DNA of 64,000 bases, from contig JACGCM010001546.1 in the NCBI GenBank assembly GCA_014058105.1, positions 434,001 through 498,000 of the forward strand, read 5' to 3'. Within the stretch, counting starts at the first letter, position 1. The number at the start of each line of letters is the position of its first letter. This DNA comes from Kingdonia uniflora. Taxonomy: Eukaryota > Streptophyta > Magnoliopsida > Ranunculales > Circaeasteraceae. The notes under the pieces are model-generated. The model worked only from the letters and a program-made list of their open reading frames with translations, was not told the DNA's origin and searched no databases. Shown here one piece after another: positions 47,592 to 58,967 of this stretch. The position numbers and the translations under genes are program-made.

Positions 47592-48426
47592 GGGATTTTT
47601 TTAGTGCAGTCCCACGTACAAACTAAATATTTACCTTTAGTCCCCAAGTTGTTGAAATATGTTGTTTTGGTCCCCAAAAGGCTTCTGAGCATAGGTCAAC
47701 CTCCGTTGATGTCAAATTTTAACATGAAGTAACTAATCAACCCTTACGCGAGTTGCACGTGAAATTTTCCTACAAGTAACAAGTTGTCTTCATGTAATTT
47801 TTTGAGTTTTAATAGGAATCAAGAATGTTTATCAAGTAGGAATCAGAAATGGGTTCATCTCCTTTTGATAATTTGTGAAGCATTGAGGGGTTTTGGACCT
47901 GATTTGAACTATTTTTTTTCTTGTGATAGTGGTGGAGGAACTAGTAGGTCTTCTTTAACAACAACCATAACAATTAAGAGAGAGGAGAAAGCGGAAAAGA
48001 TGAGACCCATAACAACAAGCTCATCTTCTTTTTCTTTATGTGGGGCTGTGTTTTCTAACATTATGGGCTCTAATGTGGTGTTGGGTTATGAAATTTTGTC
48101 AATCACCATTAAAGCTGAAATTGAAGAAATGGGGACTAAAGACTAATTGCAGAAAAATATGTGGGGACTAAAGGCTAATTGTTTTTATGATTTTTGTTAT
48201 TATAAGATGACGTGGCCTACCGACGTGGACTGATAACATGGAAGTGACCTAAAAAAACCCGGTTAACTTGTTGTTTAAAATCTCGTGAAAGTCACGTGAG
48301 GGCATTTGAGGGAGTTTAGGTCAAAAATTGACTTTAAATGTGGTTGATCTGTGGACAAAGACTAAACAACTTGAGAACTAAAGGCAAATATCCAGTTTGT
48401 AAGTGGGACTACATTAAAAAAATCTC
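47592..48426. mobile_element. MULE-type non-autonomous element, 835 bp
   Basis: Terminal inverted repeats of about 65 bp (GGGATTTTTTTAGTGCAGTC on the left; the right end reads inward GAGATTTTTTTAATGTAGTC). The flanking 9-bp duplication is AAACTTCAA (47583-47591) versus AAACTTTAA (48427-48435). Long TIRs and 9-bp TSD are typical of Mutator-like elements. The 'TTAGTCCCC' style termini are common in plants. An open frame at 47784-48146 lies inside, without a recognised domain. Confidence 0.8.
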
Positions 48427-48435
48427 AAACTTTAA

Positions 48436-49273
48436 TATATAATTACCACGTAGGACAAAGGATGCCACGCCGGACAATCACCGCCACGTAGGACAAAACT
48501 GAGATTTATAATATAGATCGTGTGCTTTCGGCAACTACAACCATAATAAGGTATGCCAAGTGTAAATACCTTCATTTATGGTGTTACAAAAATGTGTACA
48601 CTGCTGGTTGACTCAATAAACATGCCCCCTTGTGATTTTGAGTACGATTTTCATGATTGTTCCATAAAATTAAATACCCTTAATTAATATATGAATCCAA
48701 ATCGGTATTACTCCACCAATAACTACCCCTTCAGCCAACCCATATTTAAGGTTAAAGTATCAGTGTCTACAAATATTGTAACACTACCCCTTTCGTGATA
48801 TAAGATCTTTAATGGTACTTTTCTATTATATATACACTAAATCATAATATAAAGTATTAGATTTTGGGGGGTTGAATCGCCGTCACTCGAAGTAATTAGA
48901 TTTTCATTTTTAACCCCAAGCACTCGACTATTTGAGCTAAATATTATATATTGCTTTAATAACAATTAAAGGCTAGAAGTCCAATATGCAAAAATGTAAA
49001 ATAAAAAGAAGAGAAAAATACCATCATTTTCAAGGCATAGTGAGAAAAATAAATAAAAAGAATACTTACCATCCTTTGAATAACTTATCGCTCTTTGTAT
49101 AGGTTTATAGTCGCTAGCTTCTGTTGGGGCAATGAAAAAACCCAATATACATATTTAAAACGATGCCATCACAATCAAAACTCGAAGATACGCCTGAAAT
49201 AAAATTTCAAGAATAAACATGTTACAATTTGGTTACTAAAATAAGTCGGAGAAAAATATGAAGTATATATATT
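48436..49273. other. Spacer with a tRNA-like segment
   Basis: AT-rich. Direct repeats 'ccacgtaggacaaa' occur near 48446-48495 and the second tRNA-like copy lies at 48864-48945. Otherwise nothing is recognised. Confidence 0.5.
48864..48945 (-). repeat. tRNA-like segment, copy 2
   Basis: Minus strand TAGCTCAAATAGTCGAGTGC ... GCGATTCAACCCCC aligns over its full length with 43783-43861, with box-A-like and degraded box-B-like parts. Confidence 0.45.
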
Positions 49274-49286
49274 TGGTATCAGAGCC
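49274..49286 (+). other. Pararetrovirus primer-binding site
   Basis: TGGTATCAGAGCC, the initiator tRNA-Met primer site that marks position 1 of caulimovirid genomes. The following 370 bp without coding would be the leader. Confidence 0.75.
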
Positions 49287-49679
49287 ATGTGCGGCTAGAA
49301 TTATAGGTCGCATAAGTATGATAAATCTTATGTAAGAACTATGTATGCATACTGTTCATCTTCTTTTTCGACAAACATGTTTTACAGTGTAGTATGATTT
49401 AGAGACGAATGTATGGGACGTCACCCAAGTTGCGTATGACGTGGTTGTCCTGAAAGTGGACATTTTCTACCAGTAAATCATTAACAGACGTGTACTTAAC
49501 ACTTTAAACAAAATTATACTGCTTAAGCATCTTTAACAAAGAAGAAGATCAACAGTACCCATACCAACGTCCTTATATGACACTTACATATCTATGTGAC
49601 CCATCTTTCACATATGGAAGAAATTAATAGGTCTTATGAAGACTAATCATCTATAAAAAAACTCAGAATTAGTTGGGTC

Positions 49680-50640
49680 TGAACAAACTCAACAACTGAA
49701 TCAATGGACTATGCCATCTATTAAGTCCAAATTAATTTATGAAAAAGGTATGTTTGACTTAATAAATTAAGATAATATCAAATTTATAAAGCAATCAATA
49801 GCTCTTCATAGTGAATATCATACCTTGAAATTATTTAATCCCACAGATGTGGAATGGTATTTTAAAAAATACAATTATCTGCATATTTGATGTATCTAAG
49901 TTGCATTAAAACCATCAACTCTCTTAGAAATTAATTATAGTATTCTTGCTTACCTAAGAGATAAGAGAAGTAGAGTATTTAAATCATCTCTAATGGGAAT
50001 AGTTCAAACTAGTCTAGGTCATTGACCAGTTTATTTTGATATTTATCCCAATTTAACCTTGTCATTTACAGATAAGTCTATGTTTGATGCTTTGTGTCTA
50101 AGGATACAGACACAGGGATATGATTTTATTCCTAGAGCAGAAGTTATAGCAGTTATTTACCGGATTCACATAAGGTTATGAATACTTTATGCCCTCGAGC
50201 TATCCTTAAAAGTAAACTAGGTAAAACTGTAGCTGTCACAGTAATTGTTTGACAACTAATATTGCTGTCAGCAGACGTATTAATTGGGATGAGCTTAGTA
50301 TCCCAACAATATGGACTCTGTCTAAGACAGTGGTTTCATGACCTAGGTTTAACAACAAGGTTAGTAAAATCACCCAAACACTTGGCAGAGATGTTGAAGT
50401 AACATTTGCTTCTAATCCAATCAAACTCTCCCTTAATAGGAGTATGTCTTGTAGAGGAATAGTAAGAGAAGAAAATATTCATTACCATATTTCTTGCCCT
50501 TCTTCTAGCCCTCCGTGTTTAGGAACTCCACATCTGAACCTATCCTTAAAGGAATTTGGATGTATGATCAACAAATTCCGCATTGAGTCTTTACTGATCC
50601 CTCTACCAGCACCAGGTCAGAAGAAGAAATAGAAAGACCT
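49680..50640 (+). pseudogene. Pararetrovirus movement protein region, broken
   Basis: Short frames read VEWYFKKYNYLHI, YSILAYLRDKRSRVFKSSL and PVYFDIYPNLTLSFTDKSM, the 30K-type movement protein pattern of caulimovirids (cell-to-cell spread through plasmodesmata). Many stops; clear similarity fades after about 50200. Confidence 0.7.
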
Positions 50641-50699
50641 ACTTCTCCTACATCTGAGGCGAGCTTCTATGTTTAGGTATTTATGGATCTAAGCCCTAA

Positions 50700-52493
50700 T
50701 TCATTTATTCGCCAGCTTATCAGTAGGGAATTCATGTCTTCCAGTCATGAAGAGTTTAGAACACGGTATTTATAAACGTTTAGTAGGGAAGAATTGGCTT
50801 TAATCAAGAAATTATACTACCTTGAGATTGAGAAAAACCAAAAGGTAATATTATTTTGTGAATGGTTCACAGGATGGCACCCTCACCAATAGTACCTTAT
50901 CAGTAATATGGAAGATTTTACTAAGAAATAGGTAAAAGTAGATGGTGCAGAAGTCCAATCTGTTCACCCTCCCCGTAAATCTCTCTATTTAAGTAAAGGG
51001 AGTAATGACTTCAAGGCTTTGGAAGCCAACACCTTTACTCATCCTAATAAATAGATAACTGATGTTAATCCAGTTATCAAGCAAAATAATTGGACAAATC
51101 TGAGTCTTCAAACAATTAGTAATTAGCTAAATCATATAGAATATCAAATCCAAAAAAATAGTAGTCAAAATTCTTTTGATAATATTGTAAGTACATCCTC
51201 TAGCATGCACAAAGCTGATATTAAACCTACCCTTCTTGTCCATGACTTTAAGCTTTCAGATTCTCAGGATTCTGAATTTGTTGACCTTCTGGTTGACTGA
51301 GTTAAAAAGCTCAGTGTCAACACTCTGGATAAGAACTCCACATCAGAACACACCTCTTAGTCCTTTGATAGTGAATCGGATAATCAAATCCAAGCCATTG
51401 AGGCAAGCCTTCATAAGATAGAATATGAACCATCCCAATTAAAAACTTATTATAAAGGACCTACACCTCAGGATCTTTTATTTGAAGAAGATTCTTTCTA
51501 GAGTCGAAATTCTTATAATGGTAGAACCATCTATGAATAAAATATAGATGGATTATCTGAATATAAAATTTATGAAGTTATTCATAAAATGATGATGTAT
51601 GCCTCTATTTGTAAGGCTGCTAGTAATAATTATGACAACGTAGAAAAATGTATTGCCAACGGTTTTACAGGAAGTTTTAAAAGCTGGTGGGATAATGTTA
51701 TCACTTCTTATACAAAATAAGAGATCCTTACGGCAGTTAAAATTGAAGGAACTAGTAATATTCCTATTAAGGATGTTGTCTACTTTCTTGTTCAAATAAT
51801 AATTATATACTTTGGGGGACTCTCACCCTAGAGGCATAAGAGGAATAAAGAACTTTTACAGAATCTTAGATGACCTTCTCTAACCTATTTTAGATGGTAC
51901 AAAGATGTTTATATCTATAAGGTGATGCAGATGAGTGATGCCAATGCGAAACATTGGAAATCAAAATTCATTGATGGTCTTCCACCTTTATTTACAGAAA
52001 ATGTTTGTCAAAAACTGAAAAACTAGCATGATGGCAATTCCATACCCTCCCATGATCATACTTATGGTCATCTCATCAGTATTTGTACTCAGGTTGAACT
52101 TAGTATCTGTAATGATAGGAAATTACAGTAGCAACTTTAAAAACAGAATTTAACAAGAAAAAAGGAAATTGGTGAGTTTTATCACCAGTTTGCTTAAGAC
52201 CTTTGTCACTTATCCTAAGAAGCATAGAAAGAGTGCAAAACATTTTTCTCACTTCAGAAAAAGAAGTAAAAAGAGATATAAGGATTCATATGATTCTTAT
52301 TACAAAAAACATAGAAAGAGAAAGAGACATATGAGAGATAAATCTCATGCTAGCTCTTCAAACAAATTTGAAACCCGCGCCTGCTAAAAGTGTGGTAAAA
52401 ATGGGTACTTGGCAAACAAGTGTTCCACTAAAAGGAAGTTGCAAGAACTTCAACTAGATGAGGGACTAAAACTTCAGTTAAATAAACTTATAA
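50700..52493 (+). pseudogene. Pararetrovirus coat protein region with zinc knuckle, broken
   Basis: Segments such as GFTGSFKSWWDNVITSY (about 51661) and a Lys/Arg-rich run around 52250-52340 lead to a CCHC-like knuckle at about 52380-52423 (KCGKNGYLANKC). One stop falls inside the knuckle and the expected His reads Tyr. This is the capsid/nucleic-acid-binding part of the polyprotein. The frame is cut by the insertion at 52494. Confidence 0.75.
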
Positions 52494-52879
52494 TGTCCCG
52501 GATTTTCAAGGTATATTTTTTTTTATTAAGTGTTATTATTATTATGCATATATTATTATTCGTTGAACTTCTACATATACTCCTACGCGTTACACATTTA
52601 CATATTATCCTTTCTATCCATTCCCCATCCGTTTATTCCTTTCGGTTAAGTTTCTAGTAGTAAGATTCCTTTTTGGGGATTTAGGCGCTTTGGTGGTCGT
52701 GAGGCGGTGGAGGTGGTGTTTATACCTTGGGAAACCTTTGTTAAGTTTGTAGTAGTGTTTGTGTGGTGGTGTTGGTGGTTTGGTTTGATTTCGGGGTGTC
52801 CGGGGTTGTACGGGGTTGGCCGTTAGGTTTTCTGGAATCTTTTTTTTCTTAACAGACCAGTTCTGTACGAACATGACCT

Positions 52880-53140
52880 TCTCTGTTCGAACAATATCTT
52901 CTACTATTCGAACAAAACTTTATCTGTTCGAATAGGATCCTTCTTGAACAGTTAGATTTTTTCTTGAGTTGCTCTGTTCGAACAATACCTTCTTTGTTCA
53001 AATAGGATTTTCCCTCTGTTCGAACAGGGCCTTCTCTGTTCGAATATGATTCTTCTTGAGCTGTTGAGTTTCTTCGCTGCCCTTTTTATTTGAACATGAC
53101 TTCCTCTGTTCGAATAGGGATATCCCTATTCGAACAGAGG
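52880..53140. repeat. TTCGAA-centred repeat cluster ending in a 38-bp perfect palindrome
   Basis: The word CTGTTCGAA(C/T)A recurs at about 52881, 52924, 52975, 53014, 53035 and 53106, with variants between. The last forms a perfect palindrome without spacer at 53103-53140 (half-site CCTCTGTTCGAATAGGGAT). Confidence 0.85.
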
Positions 53141-53146
53141 CGCATT

Positions 53147-53340
53147 TTATATATATCCTTTCTTTTCCTCACTTCCTCTCTCTTCACTCTAAACTCACTC
53201 TCTCTCTCTCCCCTCTCCCTTAACCATTCCTCTCTCCTCCTTACTCTTGATCCAATCTTTCCCATCGTTCTCGGATTCTTCGTCGAGCTTAGCCGCGATC
53301 TTTACTCCTATCCTTGGTGAGTTATTCTCGATTCTCTTTC
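53147..53340 (+). promoter_or_regulatory. Promoter-like block: TATA box, pyrimidine-rich leader, splice-donor-like site
   Basis: TTTTATATATAT at about 53145-53156, then CT-rich sequence with TCTCTC runs, then CTTG|GTGAGTTATT at about 53317. The arrangement is that of a transcription start with a spliced leader. Whether it is active is unknown. Confidence 0.4.
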
Positions 53341-54184
53341 CGTCAATTCCTCTCGATTCGGCGTAGGGTTTGTGATTGTGGGGGTTTGTTTGGGTTCGCA
53401 TTGTTGGTGATTTGGGGTTTGCGGCGTTTGCGATTATCGCAGGTATTGGGTTTGATTGTGGGTTGTGATTGTTGGAGGATTTGGGTGTTCGATGGTGGTG
53501 ACTGGTTGGGTTGCGTGCGATGTTTGTGGCATTGTGGTTGAGTTTTCCTACGATTCAGGTGATTTGTTCCGATTTCGGTTTCGGTGGAAACCCTCGGTTT
53601 TAGGGTTTGTGATCATGGGGTAATTTTAGGGTTTGTGGTTATTGGGTTTTGTTGATTTACAGAGTTGTGATGGTTCCAGGTGTTGGGTTTGACGGTGGTG
53701 GTGTTATTTGGGTTGTTGCGATGGCTGTGGTGTTGCGGTTGGGTTGTTCCGTGATTTGGGTGGCATGTCCGCGAGATGCTGTCGTTGGAGCTTCAGGTTG
53801 CTTGCTCAGATTGATTCTGCTGGTGCATTGCATCGGGTTACAGACGAGTTTTGTCTTCCTGAATAACTAGATTATTATGTTGATTCGTGAGTTATAGAAA
53901 TGCATAGTTTAGTATATTATATCTGTGACTAGGTTAATATGTGGGTTAATTGCTTATGACACTTTACTGGTTATCCGTTTAGTATTACCTTAGACGAGAG
54001 TATTTAAGAATTTGATAAGTTAGTAAAACCCGCAATAATGTGAGTTTAGTTACTAGATAGAATCCGTAGGTTATGATTAGCCAGAGGAGGTTATTCTCTA
54101 TTGTTGTCGATGTGACGATAACTCCTGAGATTTCTCTTAGACCGATTTCATTGAGGGTGGTTATCACGAATCTTTTCTTCGTGT

Positions 54185-54240
54185 ATATATATATAATATT
54201 GAGTATGGTATATATATATATATATAATATTGAATATGGT
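54185..54240. repeat. TA microsatellite pair
   Basis: 'gtatatatatatataatattga' type sequence occurs twice in a row, differing in TA number. A similar TA run is at 56371-56394. Confidence 0.7.
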
Positions 54241-55659
54241 ATTGTTGGTTAGTTATTAGGGTGCCCAGCTTGTTTCAGGGTACTAGTAACTAGGTTTGGC
54301 TATTAGTGGAGATGTATGGACGACTGTGGTTTAGCCGTCATTTCTCTGAGATAGTGTAGTTCATAGACTATAGTTCTCACCTGATAGTGTAGCACCTTGG
54401 TTAGTTTAGGCTGTTGGACTTGGTTCCAGGGTAGTATTGGGGCGACATAGCTTCAGTAAGACATGGTCTTCGATTCGGAGCTCTTCCTCTTGCCTACTAT
54501 TATTTTGATTTGTCTTAGGATTAGCCTAAGTGCACTCTATGTTCTCGAGGCCTGGTCCTTGAGCACTGTCGCTGTAATTGGTGGTTAGTTGGAATGTTAG
54601 ATTCCCTGTGGGAGTGTGGAATCTCCTGGACTGTTAGTAGTTGGTGGTGAGCAGACGGCTTGTCCGTGGTGGTTGGTCGTGGATGTTGAACTTCTAATAG
54701 TTTGCCTTAGGATTGTTTGCTTATCGTGTTGTGACACTTATTGTCCTCATGATTCTTAGAGCTAATAGAGCTTACTCGTAAGCCTTCCTTCCCCGGGATG
54801 AGGTAGTTAGGGCTGTGCTCTCTTCCGTCATCTAGAAGGCAGTGAGACAGCATGGCTCAGTAAGATACGCGGCTGAGCCAGGTGGTTTATGAAGTTGTAC
54901 GTCACCCGTGATGTTTGAATCTGCTGGGGGGACTGTCACATCAGTATAGGGAAAATGTCACCGTCGAGCATCTATTCACGAAGCTTGTCACCTTGGGTGT
55001 AACAGACCTGGTGGGTTCCTGTACATCCATACTGGTGACTTATGTACATGATTAGGAGGATTGTGATGCGGTTCAGTTATTGGGATTGTTGACTACTTGT
55101 TGGACACTTGTAGGTCACCCCATGAGTACTAGTCTGTGTTGACAGCTAAAGTACTGTAGTACTTGATGGTAATCATATTGCTTTGAGGAATCTTAGAGAC
55201 TGATGTTGCTTAGATGTCGTGACGGTTAAGTTGCTGTTTCATCTAGGTTTAGATGGTGCACCTGAGTCACAGGAGGGCATCTGTGTTAGTTTTGGTTGCC
55301 ACGCTCTCAGACAGGTGGTTATCCTATGGTGTGTTGGCTGTATTGGCAGAAGTTGTATTTCAGTCTTTAGGATTTTTGCCCACATCCATAGATAATATAT
55401 TATATTATCTTATTACGACCGGATACATCCCCTGACCCATATTATATGTGACATGTGTATGGTAAGGACTGAGGATGTGATTCCTTTGTGTGCTCGTGAC
55501 CCCCACCATAGTTCCCCCAGCCTGGTCAGCATAGAAAAAAATCGTACCTGTATCCATAATGGTCCCTTAAGGTAATCCTTCTTTAGTAGTTGTCAGCCTA
55601 CTTTAGTCATGGGGGCTAGCCCTTTGGGTTGACATCGCTAAATTATTCTGCATCATAAC

Positions 55660-55686
55660 GCATCATCATCATCATCATCATCATCA
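55660..55686. repeat. (CAT)n microsatellite
   Basis: A short run of CAT/TCA triplets inside the 4.3-kb insertion. Confidence 0.8.
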
Positions 55687-56807
55687 AGTATATCATTGCA
55701 TCTCTGCATACTTCCAATTCGTAGATTCTTCTAATAGAAATCCTTAACTCTTTCTGCATTATGTTTAATATAGAATCTTCTGCACTTGGGATAATCATAA
55801 GATTTTCTCATTCCATCATATCACCATTATAATATATCATTGCATTGGGATAATTATGGGATTATCCTAGTTCATCATATTCTTCTCCTCTTAATTGAAT
55901 TCCTCTTCTCCTAATTGATTTGCAGTGTAATTAGATTCATCTTCCTTTTGCATACTCCTCTCCTCTCTGTATCTATTCCTCCCTCTTTTGTATCTGGTTA
56001 ATTTATTAGGTTACTTAGTCTGGTTAGTTGCTGTGAGCTTTAGGCTGGTATTTGGTTGTGGGCAATCTCGCTCAACTTGTGATAGCTTTGGGGTTGCGCC
56101 TGGTTGGGATATGGGTAACCCTGTTGGATTATTGTGAGCCGAGGGTGTTTACCCTCATGTGTGATTGTATTTATGAGGTAGGTTAGTCGCTTGTGGCACT
56201 GAGGGTCACGATAGTGATTGGAGTGTAGTTAATAGACCTTGGGAATGGAGTGTAGTTATAGTCTTAACGCTCTTTTGTTCGAGATGAGTATGTATAATTA
56301 TAGTATAGTTACACATAAATTAGACTAGTTATATTCCTATTAGATACCTATTAGGCATCCTATATATATTTAGATATATATATATATATATATATCATTA
56401 TTATATCCATCTTATTGGTTAGTATAATTGTTTAGCTATTCTTGGGAGTTAGTGAGCTCGTTGTTTGCTCACTCTCGCATCCCTCTTTCAGTGGCAGATT
56501 GTTTCAGGTTTTAGTTGCTGCTGTGGTGATCTTTGGAGAGCTAAGATGGAGGCTCATTCTCCAGTTATTACTGTTGGCCTTGCTGCGTAGAGGTTTGTAG
56601 AATCTTACGTTTAGATATTGTTATCTTAGTCTTCCGCTGTTTCTATATTTCCTTATTACTCTGTTGTGATACTATTGTGAATGACTGGGCCAAAATTTGT
56701 CTATGGCTCAGTTGTTCGTGGGGCGAATCTTTGGATTCCCTGACCTGCACATCCTCGTATCTTAGTAATTGGTCTAGCTACCGATTACTGGATTTTGGGG
56801 CGTGACA

Positions 56808-57411
56808 AAACTATTACTTAACACCACTTTTGAAGAAAGTTCTTCTGACAGCAACGAGGAAGTCAATGAAATCGACCAAAGTGACTCTTCCCCCTCTAAA
56901 GAAGGAACTCCTTACAACAAGTATTCAAAATTTAATCAAGATTACTAGAAAGCCATTATTTAAATGAATAGCTTAAATATTAATACTCTGACTACTAATC
57001 AGAGTAAGATTTTATCTATTGTGGATAAATATTTTGACCCAGAAGCAAGAGCTAATTTTTTTAAGTATTTATCTCCAGTAGATGATTCAAGATAGCTCGG
57101 AGCCTAAAATAGAACCAAAACCACTAGAAGTACCAAACATGTACTATAATTTCTAGGATGTCCTAAAACGTATGGAAAGTGATAAACCTATTACTATCCA
57201 GGACCTTCTTAAAAAAATTAATACCTTGAAATATTAAATTAAGCAATTAAAAATCTCTATTCCGGTACAAGATAATAAAATCAATCATCTGCAGCTCTAT
57301 CAAAAGGATAAACACAAGATTCAAACTAGCGAATCTAATGATGAAACCCCTGAGAAGAAAGATAACCCCTATCTTATTCTTTTCCCAAAAATTACTTATT
57401 AGAAATGGTAT
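56808..57411 (+). pseudogene. Pararetrovirus polyprotein, coat-to-protease linker, broken
   Basis: After the insertion an acidic Ser/Glu/Asn-rich segment (LNTTFEESSSDSNEEVNEID) and KILSIVDKYFDPEARANFFK follow in plus-strand frames with several stops. It is cut at 57411 by the LTR element. Its function is not assigned. Confidence 0.6.
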
Positions 57412-57865
57412 TGTAATGGCGTGTTTTTTGGAAGGATAATCTTTGCCAATACTTTTTCTAAACGAATAAGATTTTTCATAAAAACTCAGTAAAGGCTGAG
57501 AAAAATTACGACCTCAATGAGGATTTTGATGTAAAATTTAATAGGTTGCCAGTTATTATAGTTTGTTGTGTGATAGTAAAGTAAAGATGAATTAACGATA
57601 ACGTTGCGGATCTGAATAATCTATTCTATACCTGTATTTATAATATATACAAGCAGTTTACAAAAAGAAGAAGCAGTCTCTTATTTCTGGGGTAGTGGGC
57701 GAACTTCGCGGATCTCTAACAACTCTTTCTTGACCAGGCACAATGGTTACTTTTAGTAGGTCGAGGACTTGTGGCTGTAGATGTGGCATCTTCTTGAATT
57801 ACGGGCTATCTTTGACTATGTTATGCTGGCTTACCCTTGTCGAATATGGGAAATATGCTACTACA
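57412..57865 (+). repeat. 5' LTR of the nested element
   Basis: Matches 60476-60949 along its length with small indels and substitutions. Preceded by TSD GGTAT. Confidence 0.9.
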
Positions 57866-58960
57866 ATTGCCCCAATTGCCCCATTCTAGACATAAGTACT
57901 TGTGGTTGTGTCAAGAAGAAATTGAAAGCTGAAGAGGTTATAGAATGTTCACACAAGTCTTTATGTTATCATTTCTGAGGTTAAAATCAAGTGAATTTGG
58001 TCATATTTTTCCCGAGGAACATTTAATGTAGGTCATTGGACTTTATAACTGGAAGTGGAGGTTATAAATAGATGGTTTAAACAAGTATTTGTATGGTGGT
58101 GTTTGGGAAGGATGTCACCCCAAGTGTGGCATAACAAGTGGCCTGAGTATATAGATGGTTACCGTGATGACTATACAGAGTTAAGTGTTACTTTAACCCT
58201 GTACCGGTTGTCATCATGGTGGGGAGATTTGAGGGAGGTTGAGTTAGAGAGTACTTTCACGTGGGGTATTTGTTGGAGCTAGTGTCAGTTGCTATTGCAG
58301 AAGGTGTTAGAGTTTATCAACCATTTGGAAAAGGGGCTACTGTTCATATTGAAGATGGTAATATAAAGACTGCCTTTGTGCCTGTGGATCTTGTCGACCC
58401 CAAAGAATTTCTTACAATTTTGATTTGTTGTTCTTCTGCAGAGGCAGCTTTGTTTAGAAGTTCTCTGACCTGAGAATCATTAAGTTTCTTAGGATATCGT
58501 TACCCTTTTTGCCATAGGAAATGTCAGATTCTGGCGAAAAGAAGCACGTAGCAATTAGGCCTTCAAGTCGAATAACTGATTGAAATGTAGCTGGATGTAT
58601 TGTAATCGAATGAGTGAATTATCGAATGTAAAATGTAACAGATAGTTTTATGAATAAACTTTGTTTTTCGACTTCATATTGTGTTTATAGTTTTGCGATC
58701 TTGAAGTTTGAACTAAACAAGTGATCGAATTATTTTGATGTCGAAGTAAAATGTGTTGAATGTGAATAAGTATAGAGTTTGAGATATCTTGAAATATAGT
58801 TTATTTGTGTGGGGCCAAGAACAGATTTCGATGGTGATTGATTTAACTTTTAAAGTGTAAATTTCAAATGAAAATTAAATGTTGGGCTTGATTGACTTTG
58901 ACTCAAATGTTCTATAAGTACCTCTTATTTATAAAAATTGAGATTTTGTGTTTGAAGAAA
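57866..58960 (+). other. Leader/5' internal region of the nested element with an unrecognised open frame
   Basis: A frame at about 58261-58473 (IAEGVRVYQPFGKGATVH, then NIKTAFVPVDLVDPKEFL) and one at 58055-58282 read smoothly but resemble nothing I know. Either element-specific or captured sequence. Confidence 0.35.
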
Positions 58961-58967
58961 TGGTGAA

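Larger units (their letters stand above)
52494..56807 (+). mobile_element. 4.3-kb TG...CA insertion in the pararetrovirus (solo LTR of a large LTR element, or other)
   Basis: Begins TGTCCCGGATTTT and ends GGGGCGTGACA, splitting a coat-protein-like frame. It contains no recognisable coding. The left part has TTCGAA-rich repeats (52880-53140), a TATA box near 53148, a CT-rich leader-like run (53160-53240) and a GTGAGT donor-like site (53318). This layout looks like U3-R of a very long LTR, so a solo LTR is likely. However, 5-bp flanks do not match (TATAA versus AAACT). A 9-bp near match, AAACTTATA/AAACTATTA, leaves a Mutator-type insertion possible. Confidence 0.5.

Noticed and set aside
48446..48495. 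Repeated 'ccacgtaggacaaa' as a regulatory array
   Set aside because: Only a few imperfect copies just outside the MULE-type element. Too little to support a claim.
52409..52657. Open frame running from the zinc-knuckle end into the 4.3-kb insertion
   Set aside because: The second half is insertion sequence read by chance. The viral frame ends at the insertion point.
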